Shown one piece after another: positions 30,378 to 42,349 of a DNA stretch of 64,000 bases. This stretch comes from Clitoria ternatea. Lineage: Eukaryota > Streptophyta > Magnoliopsida > Fabales > Fabaceae. The position numbers were made by a program, and so were the translations under genes. Under the pieces are notes generated by a model. The model saw only the letters and a program-made list of their open reading frames with translations. It searched no databases and was not told the origin of the DNA. Position 1 is the first letter of the stretch. The number at the start of each line of letters is the position of its first letter. The stretch spans positions 40,934,501-40,998,500 of the forward strand of contig CM075674.1 in assembly GCA_037962975.1 (NCBI GenBank), written 5' to 3'.

Positions 30378-33143
30378 TGTAACAGCCCTAGTTTTTAGGG
30401 TAGGAACCCAGACCCTCAATAGCCCTGAGAATGTTCTGTTGAGCCTTTAGGAGAGAGTTTGAGGCTTCGGCCTGATCCCTGAGTTATTCTAAGTATAAGA
30501 AAATAGCAAGAAAGGAAGTCAGTATGATATTAAATAAGAGATGCAACTGAGAAAAGTAAAGGAATCTAGTACAAAGGTTAGTAGAGAGACTGATATGAGT
30601 AGTAATAAATGAAAAGATTTAGAATAAAAGAATAATACCAGAATAAGTGTTGAATAATACCAATGAATTAGGAATGATGCACGAGTGTTAGAAAATGATT
30701 AATGATAATTACTTTATTTTAATTTGGTATTAGTGGGTTAATAACCTTTATAATATTTCTACATTTAGATTAATTAAATTATATAAGATAATTGATTATT
30801 AATTATTTAGATTTTAAATATTTTAATGTTTAATTAGGTTATTAATGATAGTTTCAAAAATATATATAAGTATAATTAATTATGATAATATTTATTTGAT
30901 TGTTTATTGGTAATTAAATAATAAAATATTGTCGAGTTCCCCGGTTTTGGACTGAGACCCAGCCAATTGTTAGGTTTTGACAATTCAGCCCGAGACTAGT
31001 AACCCTATAAGGAAAATAGTCCCATTGAGATTCTTCTAAAGAGAATCAATGATGACAGGCTCAGTCCAACCGGCCTAGTTAGAACCTAGTGTCTCTTACA
31101 TTTGATCATACGAATACTTCAGGATATTCGGTGGTAGCACGACCAGTCTCTCGTAACTCGTTTTGACATTTTAGAAACTTTTCCTGATGGGGCCGAATCC
31201 TAATTTAGCCCTATCGACTTTGTTTTTCAATCAAAACAATTAATTCGAGTTGAACCCCGAACCCGACTTGAACAACTTCAGCGTTTAGGCCTTATACTTT
31301 CTCAATTAACACTAGAATTGATAAATTCTAGTCTTGGTTTCTTTGTTGCAAAGAGATCTTCAATCTCTATTTCTCGTCTCGAACCTTAGTTCCCTCTCTG
31401 TCATCCCCTAAATCAAGAGTTAAGTAATTTCTAATGAAAACTCGATCGTTTCAGCTCTTTATTTTGCACTTGGTTCATTCTAAAATTCATAACTTTTCAT
31501 ACGACCTCTGATTCATGAAAACCCAGTGTCAAAATCTCCGTATAAAAATTCTCTACATTTTCTATGGAGACTTTTAAGGCTGAATCCTACTAGATCAATA
31601 TAGTTTTGCAAATCTTCCTTGACCCCTTGTTTTGCTAGTAATAGCCCTCACACCTAGTAAAATTTGCATATCTTCTTTGCACAACACTAGAATTGTTTCA
31701 TTTTTTTCTATGTATCTCTATCAAGGAACTCTGTAAGTTTCATGAAGGGCATGAAAGCTAATTCTCTAAGGAAAAATAATAACGAATTTATTTCAACAGC
31801 CCTGGCTGATTCGAGACCTTCGAGAGCAACTTACCTTGGTTTGCGCATATCTTGGGCTGCCAATATTGGATGTTTGCGTATGATATATCAAATCAAAGAG
31901 GAAAAGAAGATACACAAACTTCATGTTGACTATTTTTTGAGATTCCTATTCCCTGAATAATCACTATTTATTTTTAACCTCCGTAGTTTCCAGTTCCTAA
32001 AAATCATGCGCACCTTAATTTCTTACGTAACAAGTAAATTTTTCTGGCCACTGGTTTCTGACCACAGCACCACCTCATGACACCCACATGGCTAGGTATC
32101 ACTCCCTAGTCCTCACCGTCCACTCAGCCCTCCCACTCCCTTGTTCTACCAATTAAAATACATGCAAAACTGAATCTTATTCACCAAACTCATTAAGTGC
32201 CTACCAAACCAAATACCACCAAATCTTCTCTCTATTCTTGGCAGCACCAAAGAGCCACTCTCCTTCCCCTCAATTATTCATCTCACAGCCACCTAAATTC
32301 CTCTAAATTCTTGACTTTCACCACACCAAAGCTTGCTCTTATTTCCCCCTCCAAGTCACGGCCACACTACCTCCACCACACACCACCTTTTAATTTCAAC
32401 TTTTCCCTTCCCTTTTCTCTTCTCCTAACCACGACATCACCTCACCAAACAGCCTCCAACCTCTTCAATTTTTTTTTCATCTTAGAGTTTTCCATTGTAG
32501 CAGGACCCCTCCTTGTCTTGGCCACCCATGGTTGTAAATCTCACTAGCAAGACAAGGTAAGATTTTCAATTTTGGTTCATGGATCTTGTTCCTCCTAACT
32601 TGCAAGCAAAAATCAGCTTGTGTATATAAATTTTATGGTGTTCCTTCTCTATTTTGGAGGCCAAAATTATGGCCCTTTCCCCTCCTTGTGTGCATATTGC
32701 TTTTCCTTAGGTTCGAGATATATCGGCATTAATCGGAAGCAATTTGAAGCGTTCGGTGAATTTTTGGCGAGCCCATCCTTTTTTCGTCTCAAAACTGTGA
32801 CTGTCCCATGAGGTAAGGGGAGCCTCACTTAATTTTGTTTCACTTTAAATTGTCCCATAATATTCCTTTAGCGTCTGGGGATAACCCATTCGAGTTTCGT
32901 TACTACCCAATGTTAGATCTTAAATTATGTGATTTTTTGTCACTGATAGTAAATTTTCTTATATTTTATGTAAGTATGGGTTTTATAAATCTCGTAAAAT
33001 GTGTCTCATTATTCATGCATCCGATGTAAATTTTATCGTGATTGGAGTTGTCACGAAGAAATCAGGAATTTTAGGATTTAGGCGAGCTTGGTTGTAATTC
33101 GATTGGGTTATATTATTAAATTATAATTTTTTAGCTATATTAT
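30378..33143 (+). mobile_element. 5' ~2.8 kb of a very long LTR (copy A)
   Basis: It starts TGTAACAGCCC. From 31817 it matches the LTR at window positions 1-1341, and its first part matches 63799-64000 and, inverted, 36570-35395. The match to the window-start LTR ends at about 33143, so roughly the last 1.9 kb of this LTR are missing. ORFs inside (for example 32197-32547) are frame accidents in C-rich sequence. Confidence 0.75.
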
Positions 33144-33988
33144 AACGCCCTTAACATTGATTTTTCAGTTGTTAATTGCATCAGCATAAGACCAACACAA
33201 ATAAGTTGTATTCTACTAGTACGAGTACTTATTTAATTTGCGACTCGAGCCTAACGCTTTTAGTTAATGCTAGAAGAAGAATTAATTAGAATACACCATT
33301 TTTCCTTGTAATATATATACAAATCTCCTTGTAATATATGTACAAATCTCCTTGTACTATATATAATAAAGTATACACTTTTGTAGTTCCAACATTTCTT
33401 TTTGTTTAAGGTCATGAAGATACATTTAAAAACATTTAATGATTTATTTCACTAAAATACCTATATTCATTTCCAATTGTATATTACTAGTGCATGCACA
33501 CTTGCCTTGCACGGGTTTTATCTATTTCTTTCCAAGTATTTTTACTCATTACATTTGAAAAGTAATATAAAATATGAAAATAATTATTAAAGAAATTTTT
33601 TGGGTTAAAATTTTGAAAATAAATATTTTAAATATTAACCATATTTTTTAATAAATATTGTTGAATTAAATATGAAAGAAGTATTTTGTTAAAAAATATA
33701 ATGAAAATGAAATACAAAATGGCTGTTTATTTTGATTATACTGCTATGAAAACTATTTATATTATTATGAATTTATATATCTTTTATAGAAGTAAATTTG
33801 TTTTTATTTTTTCTTGGCAACCATAAAGAGATGTAATAATATTTATTTAAAGAATATATAATTAGAATGATCCTTTAACTACTTTTATTATGCCAATCAA
33901 ATAATTGAATAAAGTGCAACATGAGACAAAGATTGGTCATTCACTTTTAACTTTGTTCAAACTTAGATAATAGTTTACTAGCGTTATA
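33144..33988. other. AT-rich spacer without recognised gene
   Basis: It contains a short direct repeat of CTCCTTGTAATATAT-like sequence (33303-33360) and long AT runs. No ORF or family resemblance supported. Confidence 0.5.
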
Positions 33989-34429
33989 TGTAACACCTAA
34001 GATTTTTGGGATGAACATCACAGACCCTAAGATTGATTTCGAGTGTGTTACTGTATATTTTGTGTGAGATAGGACCTCAGCCAAGCTGGTATGTTGAATT
34101 TCTATGGGTAGTTGAATTGTGTGATTGATTTTATGTGTAAGTTAGAGATGAATGGAGACGTTCATAAAGGAAATTTTAAAAGTTGGGCTTATTAGCCAAA
34201 ATTAAATAATCCTCCTAAGATTTATTAAATGTTCAGAATCTATTTTCTATGGTCCTGTTCATTTTGGGTGCTCTTTGATGATCGATTACAAGAAATGGTG
34301 TAATCAATTACTAGCTTATTTTTAAAACTACATCTGATTTAGGTTGAATTAGCTCTTACATCCTTCATAAAAGTTGTAGATAATTGAGTTACTTCATTTT
34401 CCAATTATATTTAACTCAAAAGGAAGTAT
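33989..34429 (+). mobile_element. 5' fragment of another gypsy-type LTR
   Basis: TGTAACACC followed by a stretch resembling chromovirus LTR starts (AGACCCTAAG, then TGATCGATTAC, then AAGTTGTAGAT). It ends where the CACTA terminus begins at 34430. The partner LTR and internal region were not found. Confidence 0.5.
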
Positions 34430-35394
34430 CACTACTAAAACAGTCTCTGATAGCTACTGTAAATTAGCGACTAAACAAACCCGTTGCTAATTAGCGACTG
34501 CAAGGCAAAAAGGGACCCACAAAACCAATTAGTTATCGAGTCAACCTACATCTAAAACCGTCACTAATACCGTCATTACCTTTCCCTTCAATATTTTTTT
34601 GTTTCCCTCTATAGGTTTTTGTTAGCGCCAACCTCAGCGATGACCAAATGGTGTCGCTAATGTTGTTGTAAGCTTAGCGACGGGTACATGCAAGTCGTTG
34701 AAACTCATACGTGAAGCAAAAGTTGGTGACGATATAGGTTTTTGTCACTAGATATGGTCCCTCCTCAATTGTTTGTTTCCCTCCAAAGGTTTTTGTTGGC
34801 ACCAATGGTAGCGACTTTCAAATGGCATTGCTAGTCTTGTTGTAAGCTTAGCGATGGCTACATATGCGTCACTAAACCTATACGTGAAGCAAGTTAGCAA
34901 CGGTAGGTTTCCGTCACTAGATATGGTTTAGCGTAGATGATTAGCACAAATTCGTTAGCGACAGTGATTCCTTCAGTTGTTAATGTTTACCAAGTTAGTG
35001 ACGGATCCGCTTTAACATCGCTAGTTTTGACTAATGCTAGCGACGGGTGTCTTATCTGTCTCTAGTTGGTAATTATTTCAGCGACCATGTATCATATTCC
35101 ATCACTTTATCTGTCAAATGGCCTTTTAGTGACCTTTGTAGCAATGGGATTCCTCCGTCGCTAAATTTTAAATCTATTTCAAACAGCCCCTCTTCCCCAA
35201 TCATTTGCCCTAAACCAATCTTTCTTCCCTCCCCTCTCCCTCCCTCTAACTCCCTCCATCTCCGATCCTCTCCCTCCCCTCTTCCGTGTCCCTCCCTCCG
35301 ACTCCCGTCGTTTTCAACTCCCTCCGTCTGTGCTCGTGTCTTTGCCTCTCTCTGTGTCCCCCCCTTCCTCTGACTCCCTCCAACTTCAAAGTCT
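34430..35394 (+). mobile_element. CACTA (En/Spm-type) transposon terminus, truncated
   Basis: It starts CACTACTAAAACAG, the CACTA-type terminus. About 700 bp of subterminal repeats in both orientations follow, built on TTAGCGACGG and its complement CCGTCGCTAA (at least ten sites). Then comes a C/T-rich tract (35215-35390) typical of sequence after the subterminal region. No transposase ORF and no second terminus were seen. The fragment is cut near 35395 by an inverted LTR piece. Confidence 0.75.
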
Positions 35395-36570
35395 TTATCA
35401 ACGTCATAGATGATTTCGTTACATAAATTGTGGGACCAGAATTGTGTGAATCGAAGGTCATATGAAAAAGTTATGATTTTTGAATGAACCATGCACAAAT
35501 TAAAAGGGTTAAATAATAGGTTTTCAGAGTACAAATACTTGTTTCTCAATTTTAGGGATGACAAAGTACGAATCAGGGTTTGATCCTAGAAATAGAGATT
35601 ATAGACCTCTTCGTAATGAAGAGATCAGGATCGAAAACATTCGATTCTAAGATCGTATAAGAAAGTTAGACCCAAAACACTAAAGCTACTTAGGTCAGGT
35701 TCGAGGGTTCAAACTGAATGGATTATTTCTTTGGAAACGGGGTCGATAGGGCTCAAATTACGATTTAGTCACTTCAGGAAAAGTTCCTAAAATGTCAAAA
35801 CATTTGAGGTACAGATCGTGCCCACCGGACCGAAGTTGTTATCATCGATTTACTACAAAAGAGTCCTAACAGGACTAGTTTCCTTATTGGATCACTAGTC
35901 TCAGGCTAAAATATCGGGATTGAATCGTTCAATGGATCTCACAGTTCAAATCTAGAGAACCCGACAATATTTTATTATTAAACATAATTATTAATTAATT
36001 AAATGAATAATTTAAATATATATAATTTTGAAATTAACAAAAAAAGAATTAAATAACTTAAAAAGTATTATTACAATTATTTATATATTTTTGAAATAAT
36101 TAATTAAATATATAACATTAATATTAAATTTGAATATTAATTATTAAGTACTAAATTAATCATTATATGTTAAATTAAATATTATTAAGGAATAATTATC
36201 AACTAATTGACACTTAATTAAACAAAATAATCACCACTAATATATTGTCTCTAATCAAACAGTGTTATTAAATGTTATTACTATCACTATCCTCTTATCT
36301 CGGCCTTTCTCACTCATCATTATGCGCGTTTATCATTCTTTTAATTTCAACATCTCTTTGAGCTCGATTTTACTCATTATTTATATTCTCTCAATACTCT
36401 TGTATCTTACATTTAATATCTCAACTGCCTTCTTTCTTCACTATTTTCTCATACTAAAACCGCTCAGGGAATAGACCGAAGCCTCAAGCTTCCTACTGAA
36501 AGCTCATTAGAGTATCCTCAGGAGACCTGAGGGTCTAGAATCCTACTCTCAAAAACCAAGGTTGTTATAG
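35395..36570 (-). mobile_element. Inverted 5' fragment of the 30378-type LTR
   Basis: The reverse complement starts TATAACAACCTTGG (a decayed TGTAACAGCCCTGG) at about 36570 and follows 30378-31540 block by block (TTGAGGCTTCGG, ACTAGTGATCC, ATCATAACTTTTTCATATGA). It stops at the CACTA fragment. No internal region is attached. Confidence 0.7.
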
Positions 36571-38180
36571 GAGGCAGTCTCTAGAATCTCTCTTTAAACC
36601 CACATATAGGGGTTCTTAGCTAGCAATTGCTCCAAATCGAAGAGGTGGGTGATCACATTTGAGCACCGTGGTACTGTATTTACTATGTTCACCTCTCATC
36701 CTTCAACGACCATCTTGGATATGACGTGCCTTAAACGATCTACATTGCTGTAAAATTTTATGTCGTTAGAATATACAATTCAGAGCTATCTTCTCTATTA
36801 AAAGCCCCCATCGCCCAAAAGTCATTATGATACTCTACAAACAGTTTCTGTCTCTATCCCCCCACTCCTCTCCCTAAAACTTGTGACCCAAGCCCCCAAG
36901 ACCTAACAGAAATCCTTCCCCTATGACTTTATATTTGTCCTCCCCTAGTCCTCAATTTTCACTCACATGAACTGGTAACTTGAGTTGGTTGAAGAATCTT
37001 AAGGGTCTCTAAAGGAAAGAACTTAAAAGACGATGAGTTTGGAAAGAAGTTGAGTTCGGGAAACTTTTAGGTTTCTGGAAGGCTCTTTGAAAATTTTAGC
37101 AGAGTTTCAGCATGCAAATGTCAAGTAAGGTTTCAAAGCCTCTACAAATACCCATTTATACGCGTGGTTGGGGGAAATATGGTAATGTCTCAATTCAAAA
37201 TTTTTAGGTCGTGTCATTTCAATTTTCAAGGCTCACATCTAAAAGTAACTGTCGCATGATGATTGAAACGAATATGTCGCAGTAATCAAAGAGTAACCGT
37301 CATAATGATTAATGTGACTCGTATTATGCGTAACGCTACGTTTTAGCTTAGGAGAATTAAATTCACAATAGTTGGGGAGAGGAATCAAAGACACAAAATG
37401 TCACAAATTGAAAATTTTTCCAAGTTAAGATTCCTTATACTCTTACCCAAGCCTATGAAAGGTGACTAGAACAAATGGTATATGTTATTTGAGCAACCGG
37501 TATAGTCCGTCAAACAATCCAATTTTGATACCAGCCTATGGGTAGAAAGGTCATTAAACCTAAAGCCGTCATGAAAGACCGACATCACATGTATTATTGA
37601 AATTTGATATCGGCTTCCAACACTACGGATGAGACTGATCATGACCAAACACTGATAGGAGTCATTCTCTTAATACCAGAAGGTCAGAGTTGACTTATGA
37701 TATAACGTGTTGGGGAAGTAACCTATAAAATGACTGATGGGAAGGTACAACTAGTAGGTAGTGTCACTGTTGCGTGTCATCCTTTCTGCAATGATCAGAA
37801 CCACGCTGACATTTCTTACGGTAAACTCACCTACTCAAAATGACCCTTCCACAACTCTAAGATATAAAAACTCAAGAATTAACAAAAGAAAGATAACATT
37901 CTTACTACAACTTACGCTCTTTTAATTTCTCTGAATATCCTACTAACTTGAGTGTTAGTGTGTCCTTGAAGGTGATAACCCTCTTTCACCACAAAACGTA
38001 TGAGGTTGGTGAGATTTGATCGAGGAATCACTCCAAGACTCTTATTTCCCACTGAAATAGGAGATATAATACTGGATCTCCACTGGACCAGTGTAAAATG
38101 TATGCACATAAGCATCGTTTAAGGGCTGGTTACCACGTCGGACCTTGCACCCCGACATAGACCAGTTCAACTAGGTTTCA
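36571..38180. other. Unclassified repeat-like sequence, possibly minus-strand LTR or leader
   Basis: No convincing gene. The reverse complement has a TATA-like CGCGTATAAATGGG near 37165-37150, and a long non-coding stretch that looks LTR-like. The small frames at 37466-37648 and 37912-38115 (minus) match nothing I recognise. No PBS or duplicate was found in the window, so the class stays open. Confidence 0.35.
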
Positions 38181-38184
38181 AAAT

Positions 38185-38870
38185 AAGCTAGGAAGTGTTG
38201 AACAAAGATATTGTTGTTATCTATTAAGATTCAATATTTTACTATAGTTATGGATTACCAAGAATTAAAAGAGAGTAATAAAAGTTTAAGCCAAACATTA
38301 ATTCTTATATTCTACAATAAATTTTATATGGGATTTTATAAATAAAAGAAAAAACAAATATTTGTCCATATTTAAAGAAAGAGCCACATGGATATTTGTC
38401 AATATTTTAGTGAAACAATTGCTGAATTAGGTTGTTATACACACATACACACTACAATCATAAAGTGTCAAAATAAGCTAGGTCTAGCTGATTAATAAAC
38501 AAATTCTTGTTATTTGTTAATCTTTAATATTTTATCAGAGTCAGTAGTTTACCAGAGATTAAAAGAGAGCATAAGAAGTTTGAGCCACACATTAATTATT
38601 TTGCTCTACATTTATTTTCTAAATAAAGATCAAAATCATATAGTTTTCCATCATAATTTGCAAAAAGGGCCACCTGGATGTATTTCATTTTTTGAGGAAA
38701 ATAACAGTATGCACACATAACTATCATCAAAGTATGAAAATAAGTATGATGTGTTGAATCAAGATATTGTTGTTATCTGTCATGATTTAAATTTTTACCA
38801 GAGGTTATAAAAAGAAGTGAAAAGTTTGAGTTAAGCATTAGTTATGGTATTTTACATTAAATTTTATGTT
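38185..38870. repeat. Tandem ~260-295 bp repeats, about 2.5 copies
   Basis: Recurring anchors are GATATTGTTGTTATCT (near 38206 and 38762) with ATTCTTGTTATTTGTT near 38500, a (C/T)AGAG..TTACCAGAGATT block, AGTTTGAGCCACACATTA and GCAAAAAGGGCCAC. A further copy with its own internal duplication lies at 42005-42349, so repeats of this family flank the second MADS pair. Confidence 0.8.
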
Positions 38871-39691
38871 TGACGTACCAAACACAAGTACAAACAACTT
38901 ATTGAATAAACTATGAATATACATATAAATATATTAGTAAAAATGATTTTTATATGTGGCAAAATGTTTAAGTATTTAAATAAATTTTAACAATATAAAA
39001 TATCAAAATGTTACATACTTTTTTAAATGAAAATCTGTATAATTAAATGCTTTTTATATTATAATGTAAAATGTATTTGGGTTTAATTAACCAATGTCCA
39101 AAAAGTATTATTGAAGGAAGGAAAAGTATAACTTTTCTATTGGAAAATATACAGGGATTGCTTAAAAATAAAGATTGGTAAATTTTAATGATGTTTTTAA
39201 ATGAAAACATTTTACTTTTGGTTCCTTAACCAATGCTTTCAAGGCACAATTAATATTTTCTATTTATCATAATGGTGTTCTTATTTATTAGGGAAAACTC
39301 CTCATTTTAAAAGAATTTAATCATTTTTATATTTACATTTGTCTTGAAAAATGTCAAAAGTAATATTAATATATGTTTAAATTAAAAGTCTTTTATAAAA
39401 ATCAGTGCAATTAATATGTTCTTTTAGTACGTAACTTTTAGTTTGAATTGTCTTATAAATAAAACTAGAGAGAAGGTTTCATTAATCATTATTATACTTA
39501 TATATTTATTTAAATAAACAGTCTTTGAAGTTAAAAAAGAAAACCTTTTTAACTTCTCCAAATCTATGGATAACTTTTTTAACTTCACCAAACCAAAATC
39601 CAGATTAAATATTCCTATAAATTCCATCATTTCTATATGTAACATCACTCATTCACATTCCATTGCCTCTTTCCCAAAGCCCTCATTCCAG
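38871..39691 (+). promoter_or_regulatory. AT-rich 5' flank of the M3 MADS pseudogene
   Basis: No ORF of note. A TATA-like CTTATAAATAAAA lies at 39452-39464, about 230 bp before the M3 start codon. The stretch 39597-39691 is homologous to the sequence that M2 reads through as its N-terminal extension. Confidence 0.45.
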
Positions 39692-40470
39692 ATGTCATCT
39701 GCAAACAACAACGTTGTTGTTGCTATTGAGAAAAGAAAAGGCAGAAAAAAATAGCAAATAAGAAAATTGAAAATGAGAAAAACCTCCTTGTCACTTTCTC
39801 AAAGCGTCGTAGTGGGATCTTTAAGAAAGGGAGTGAGCTTTGCACCCTTTGCAATGCCGACGTGGCCATTATGGTGTTCTTACCAGCAGGGAAAAATGTG
39901 TTTTCCTTTGGAAGTCCCAGCGTTTATGATGTGTTGGACCGCTACGTGCGGCAACTCCCACCTTTGATCTAAAACACAAATACTCAGCAAAGCGTTGAAG
40001 TGGGTCAAAGGGTGGACAATGAGCATGCCCTCAATCTGCAGCTCACTCGTATCTCCAATCAACTTGAAGCTGAAAAGATACAAAACAAAGAACTGGGCAG
40101 TTTGGCAAAGATAGCCCAAACTCAATTTTGGTAGGCTTCTCCTATAGAAACCATGAATTTGAACTAACTCAATCTCTTTAAGTCCAGTTTACAACAGCTG
40201 TAGAAATGTGTCCTTGAGGATCTTCATAAACTCTTCATTTGTAATGCTATTAATTCCAACACTAATAACTATAATTATAATAACTCACTCGACTTTCTTC
40301 CTGGAGTCTTCTCTTCTAATTTTATTATAGGAAGTTCCTCTTCCAATCTTACAAACAGTCTTGCTATGCCTCAGCAACCTATGATGGGGAATGGTGTGCT
40401 TGATGGAAGCGTGATGGATGACCCTCTCTGTAACAATGTTGGAGGATATGGTACTGCCCGTGGACTCTAA
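39692..40470 (+). pseudogene. Type I (AGL62-like) MADS-box pseudogene (M3)
   Basis: The natural start is ATG at 39692 (MSSANNNVVVAIEKRKGRKK). The frame then meets a TAG at 39752, right after a seven-A run, consistent with loss of one base. In the next frame the MADS domain is otherwise well kept (VTFSKRRSGIFKKGSELCTL, CNADVAIMVFLPAGKNVFSF) to a TAA at 39970. Beyond it are recognisable middle and C-terminal parts (DNEHALNLQLTHISNQLEAE, ASPIETMNLN, SLDFLPGVFSSNF) ending near 40470. About 260 codons in all, the usual AGL62-like size. At least one frameshift and four nonsense codons make it non-functional. It stands tail to tail with M4. Confidence 0.85.
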
Positions 40471-41105
40471 TCCATGTGAAGAGGAGTTGTTAGCTGGTAC
40501 CTTTATAAGATTAGTATATCGATAGTTGTTGATTAGAAAATTTAATGATTGAGACCTTATGTTCTAACAAATTTTATGAAAAATATTATTACAAATTAGC
40601 GCAGTCTCAATCGTTAATTTTATAATTGAAACATTAATATATATCTTCTAAAGTGTACTTGCTCAATGGTTGAGGAGCTGGGTGTCGTTATGTTGATGTC
40701 TTTTTCTAGTCAACTAAAAATTCAATAAGAGCAGTAGATGTTGTCTTAACCAGATTCTTATGAGACTTGTTTGGCTAGATTTGGAATTTAGTTGCCTTGA
40801 ACATTCAGCTATTATATATGTATTTTATGTTTGAAATAATAAAGGACATCTTATTCATTTTCATATATATTTTAGAAATTAAAAGTTATTGAATTCCAAT
40901 AGATGTCTTAATTCTCTTTCATTTAAATTTGTTGATCACGCCTATGATTCAAGATCTTCAAATTTAGTTATCTTGTGTACAATAGGAAAAATATTTACTA
41001 ATTAGAAAAATTAAAGAGATCATATTTTACTTGTATGTGAAAGACATATACTTAAAAATATTTTTCATTACACTAAAATATTTTGAAAGAATAGCATACT
41101 AGCTA
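40471..41105. other. 3' flank shared with the M1-M2 pair
   Basis: AT-rich, no ORF. 40700-41105 aligns by eye to 21540-21895. Confidence 0.6.
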
Positions 41106-41180
41106 GAATAATATATCTTGGAGATGGTTCTTTCCAAAGAAGTAAGACTTTCGAATGCCAGCTTCAAATGGCTATTGTAA
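41106..41180 (-). pseudogene. C-terminal scrap of an AGL62-like gene (M4)
   Basis: The minus strand matches the last codons and stop region of M2 (the AAAGAACCATCTC...AGATATATTATTC region) and then diverges. Only about 25 codons remain. It occupies the position equivalent to M2 relative to M3. Confidence 0.7.
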
Positions 41181-42004
41181 GATCTTCAAGTGAATAGGAA
41201 GAAATGCCATAAAGTCATTGTTTAAGATATTTGATTTTAGGTCAACTTTTGCTTCCTTGAACACACACACATATTAATCAACAATGTTTCTTTGAAAACA
41301 CCTCAATGATTATGCCCTTGTTAGCCAAGGGTGGAAAGGATCCCAAACAAGTAGGCCATGATTAGCCGAAGGATCCCATAAGGAAGCTCATCTAGACTTA
41401 TTTAGGCAAGACATAAAGATATCCAACTTAATTATCATATTTTCATAACTACCTTTATTTTAATTGAAACATAATTAGTAAATCGGATCCTTTCTATATT
41501 TTATAGAGAAACGCCTATGTGCCCTAACAATAACACCATTCATGTTACACCTCATAGTCATGATATCTTACATACCTGAAACTAAGTAATTACAAGAAGG
41601 TACAAACTTAACATTCTACATCTATAATAGTTTGCAAGTAGAAGATTAAAATTGAAAGTTCGTATATGCATGGACTCATTTCCAACATTAGACGTCATTG
41701 GCTGGCTATCTGAAAACAAAAAAGGCTAAAAGAAAGGCAACTTTTGAGGCTCTTGAAAGCTTTCCAACTCTCGAATTATTCAGCTGAAAATACTATAACC
41801 ATGTGATATAGGATTCATATATAGTAATAACCTTAGTTTAAGAAAGCATTTAACACGATATTTCTAGTCACTAAGTGGAAAACATTTTCTTTTCCTTATT
41901 CCTGAAACTCAGGCATTCAATATAAGTCATGTAACAATCATAATCAAACAAGTTACTACTTTAGGCTGAATTTTTATCTACCATAAGGTTATATTTAAGG
42001 AATG
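41181..42004. other. Intergenic sequence, nothing recognised
   Basis: No ORF or repeat identified; ordinary AT-rich sequence between M4 and the flanking repeats. Confidence 0.5.
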
Positions 42005-42349
42005 TTTAAACATTTTAATGAAACAATAGCTGAATCAGGTTATTATACACACATACACAACAATCACAAAGTGTTAAAATAGGCTAGGCCTATCTGAATC
42101 AGGTTGTTATACACACACTACAATTACAAAGTGTCAAAATAAGCTAGGTCTAACTGATCAATAAAGAAATTCTTGTTATCTAATAAGCTTCAATATTTTA
42201 TCAGAGTCAATAGTTTACCAGAGATTAAAAGGGAGCATAAGAAGTTTGAGCCACACATTAACTATTATGCTCTACATTAAATATTTTGTTGCATTTTCCA
42301 AATAAAGATAGAAATCACATAGTTTTCTATGATAATTTGCAAAAAGGGC
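42005..42349. repeat. Copy of the ~260-295 bp repeat with internal duplication
   Basis: Matches 38385-38680 (ACACACATACACAC, AAGCTAGGTCTA, TTTGAGCCACACATTA, GATAATTTGCAAAAAGGGC). A ~60-bp segment around GAATCAGGTTATTATACACA is present twice. The copy is broken after AAAAGGGC by the LTR that starts at 42350. Confidence 0.8.

Noticed and set aside
32197..32547. 116-codon ORF in the long LTR
   Set aside because: The equivalent stretch of the other LTR copy (near 400-740) does not keep the frame; low-complexity Ser/Pro/Leu content.
33483..33520. ACTAGTGCATGCACACTTGCC motif followed by TTGCACGGGTTTT, considered as a transposon terminus
   Set aside because: No matching second terminus or TSD could be found within the window.
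35047..35564. Ser/Pro-rich ORF on + and Arg/Gly-rich ORF on -
   Set aside because: Arise from the C/T-rich CACTA tract and cross the junction into the inverted LTR; no domain.
38130..38170. tRNA-like GGTTACCACG...ACCCCGACAT string
   Set aside because: No A and B boxes at proper spacing and no cloverleaf; not a tRNA or SINE head on inspection.
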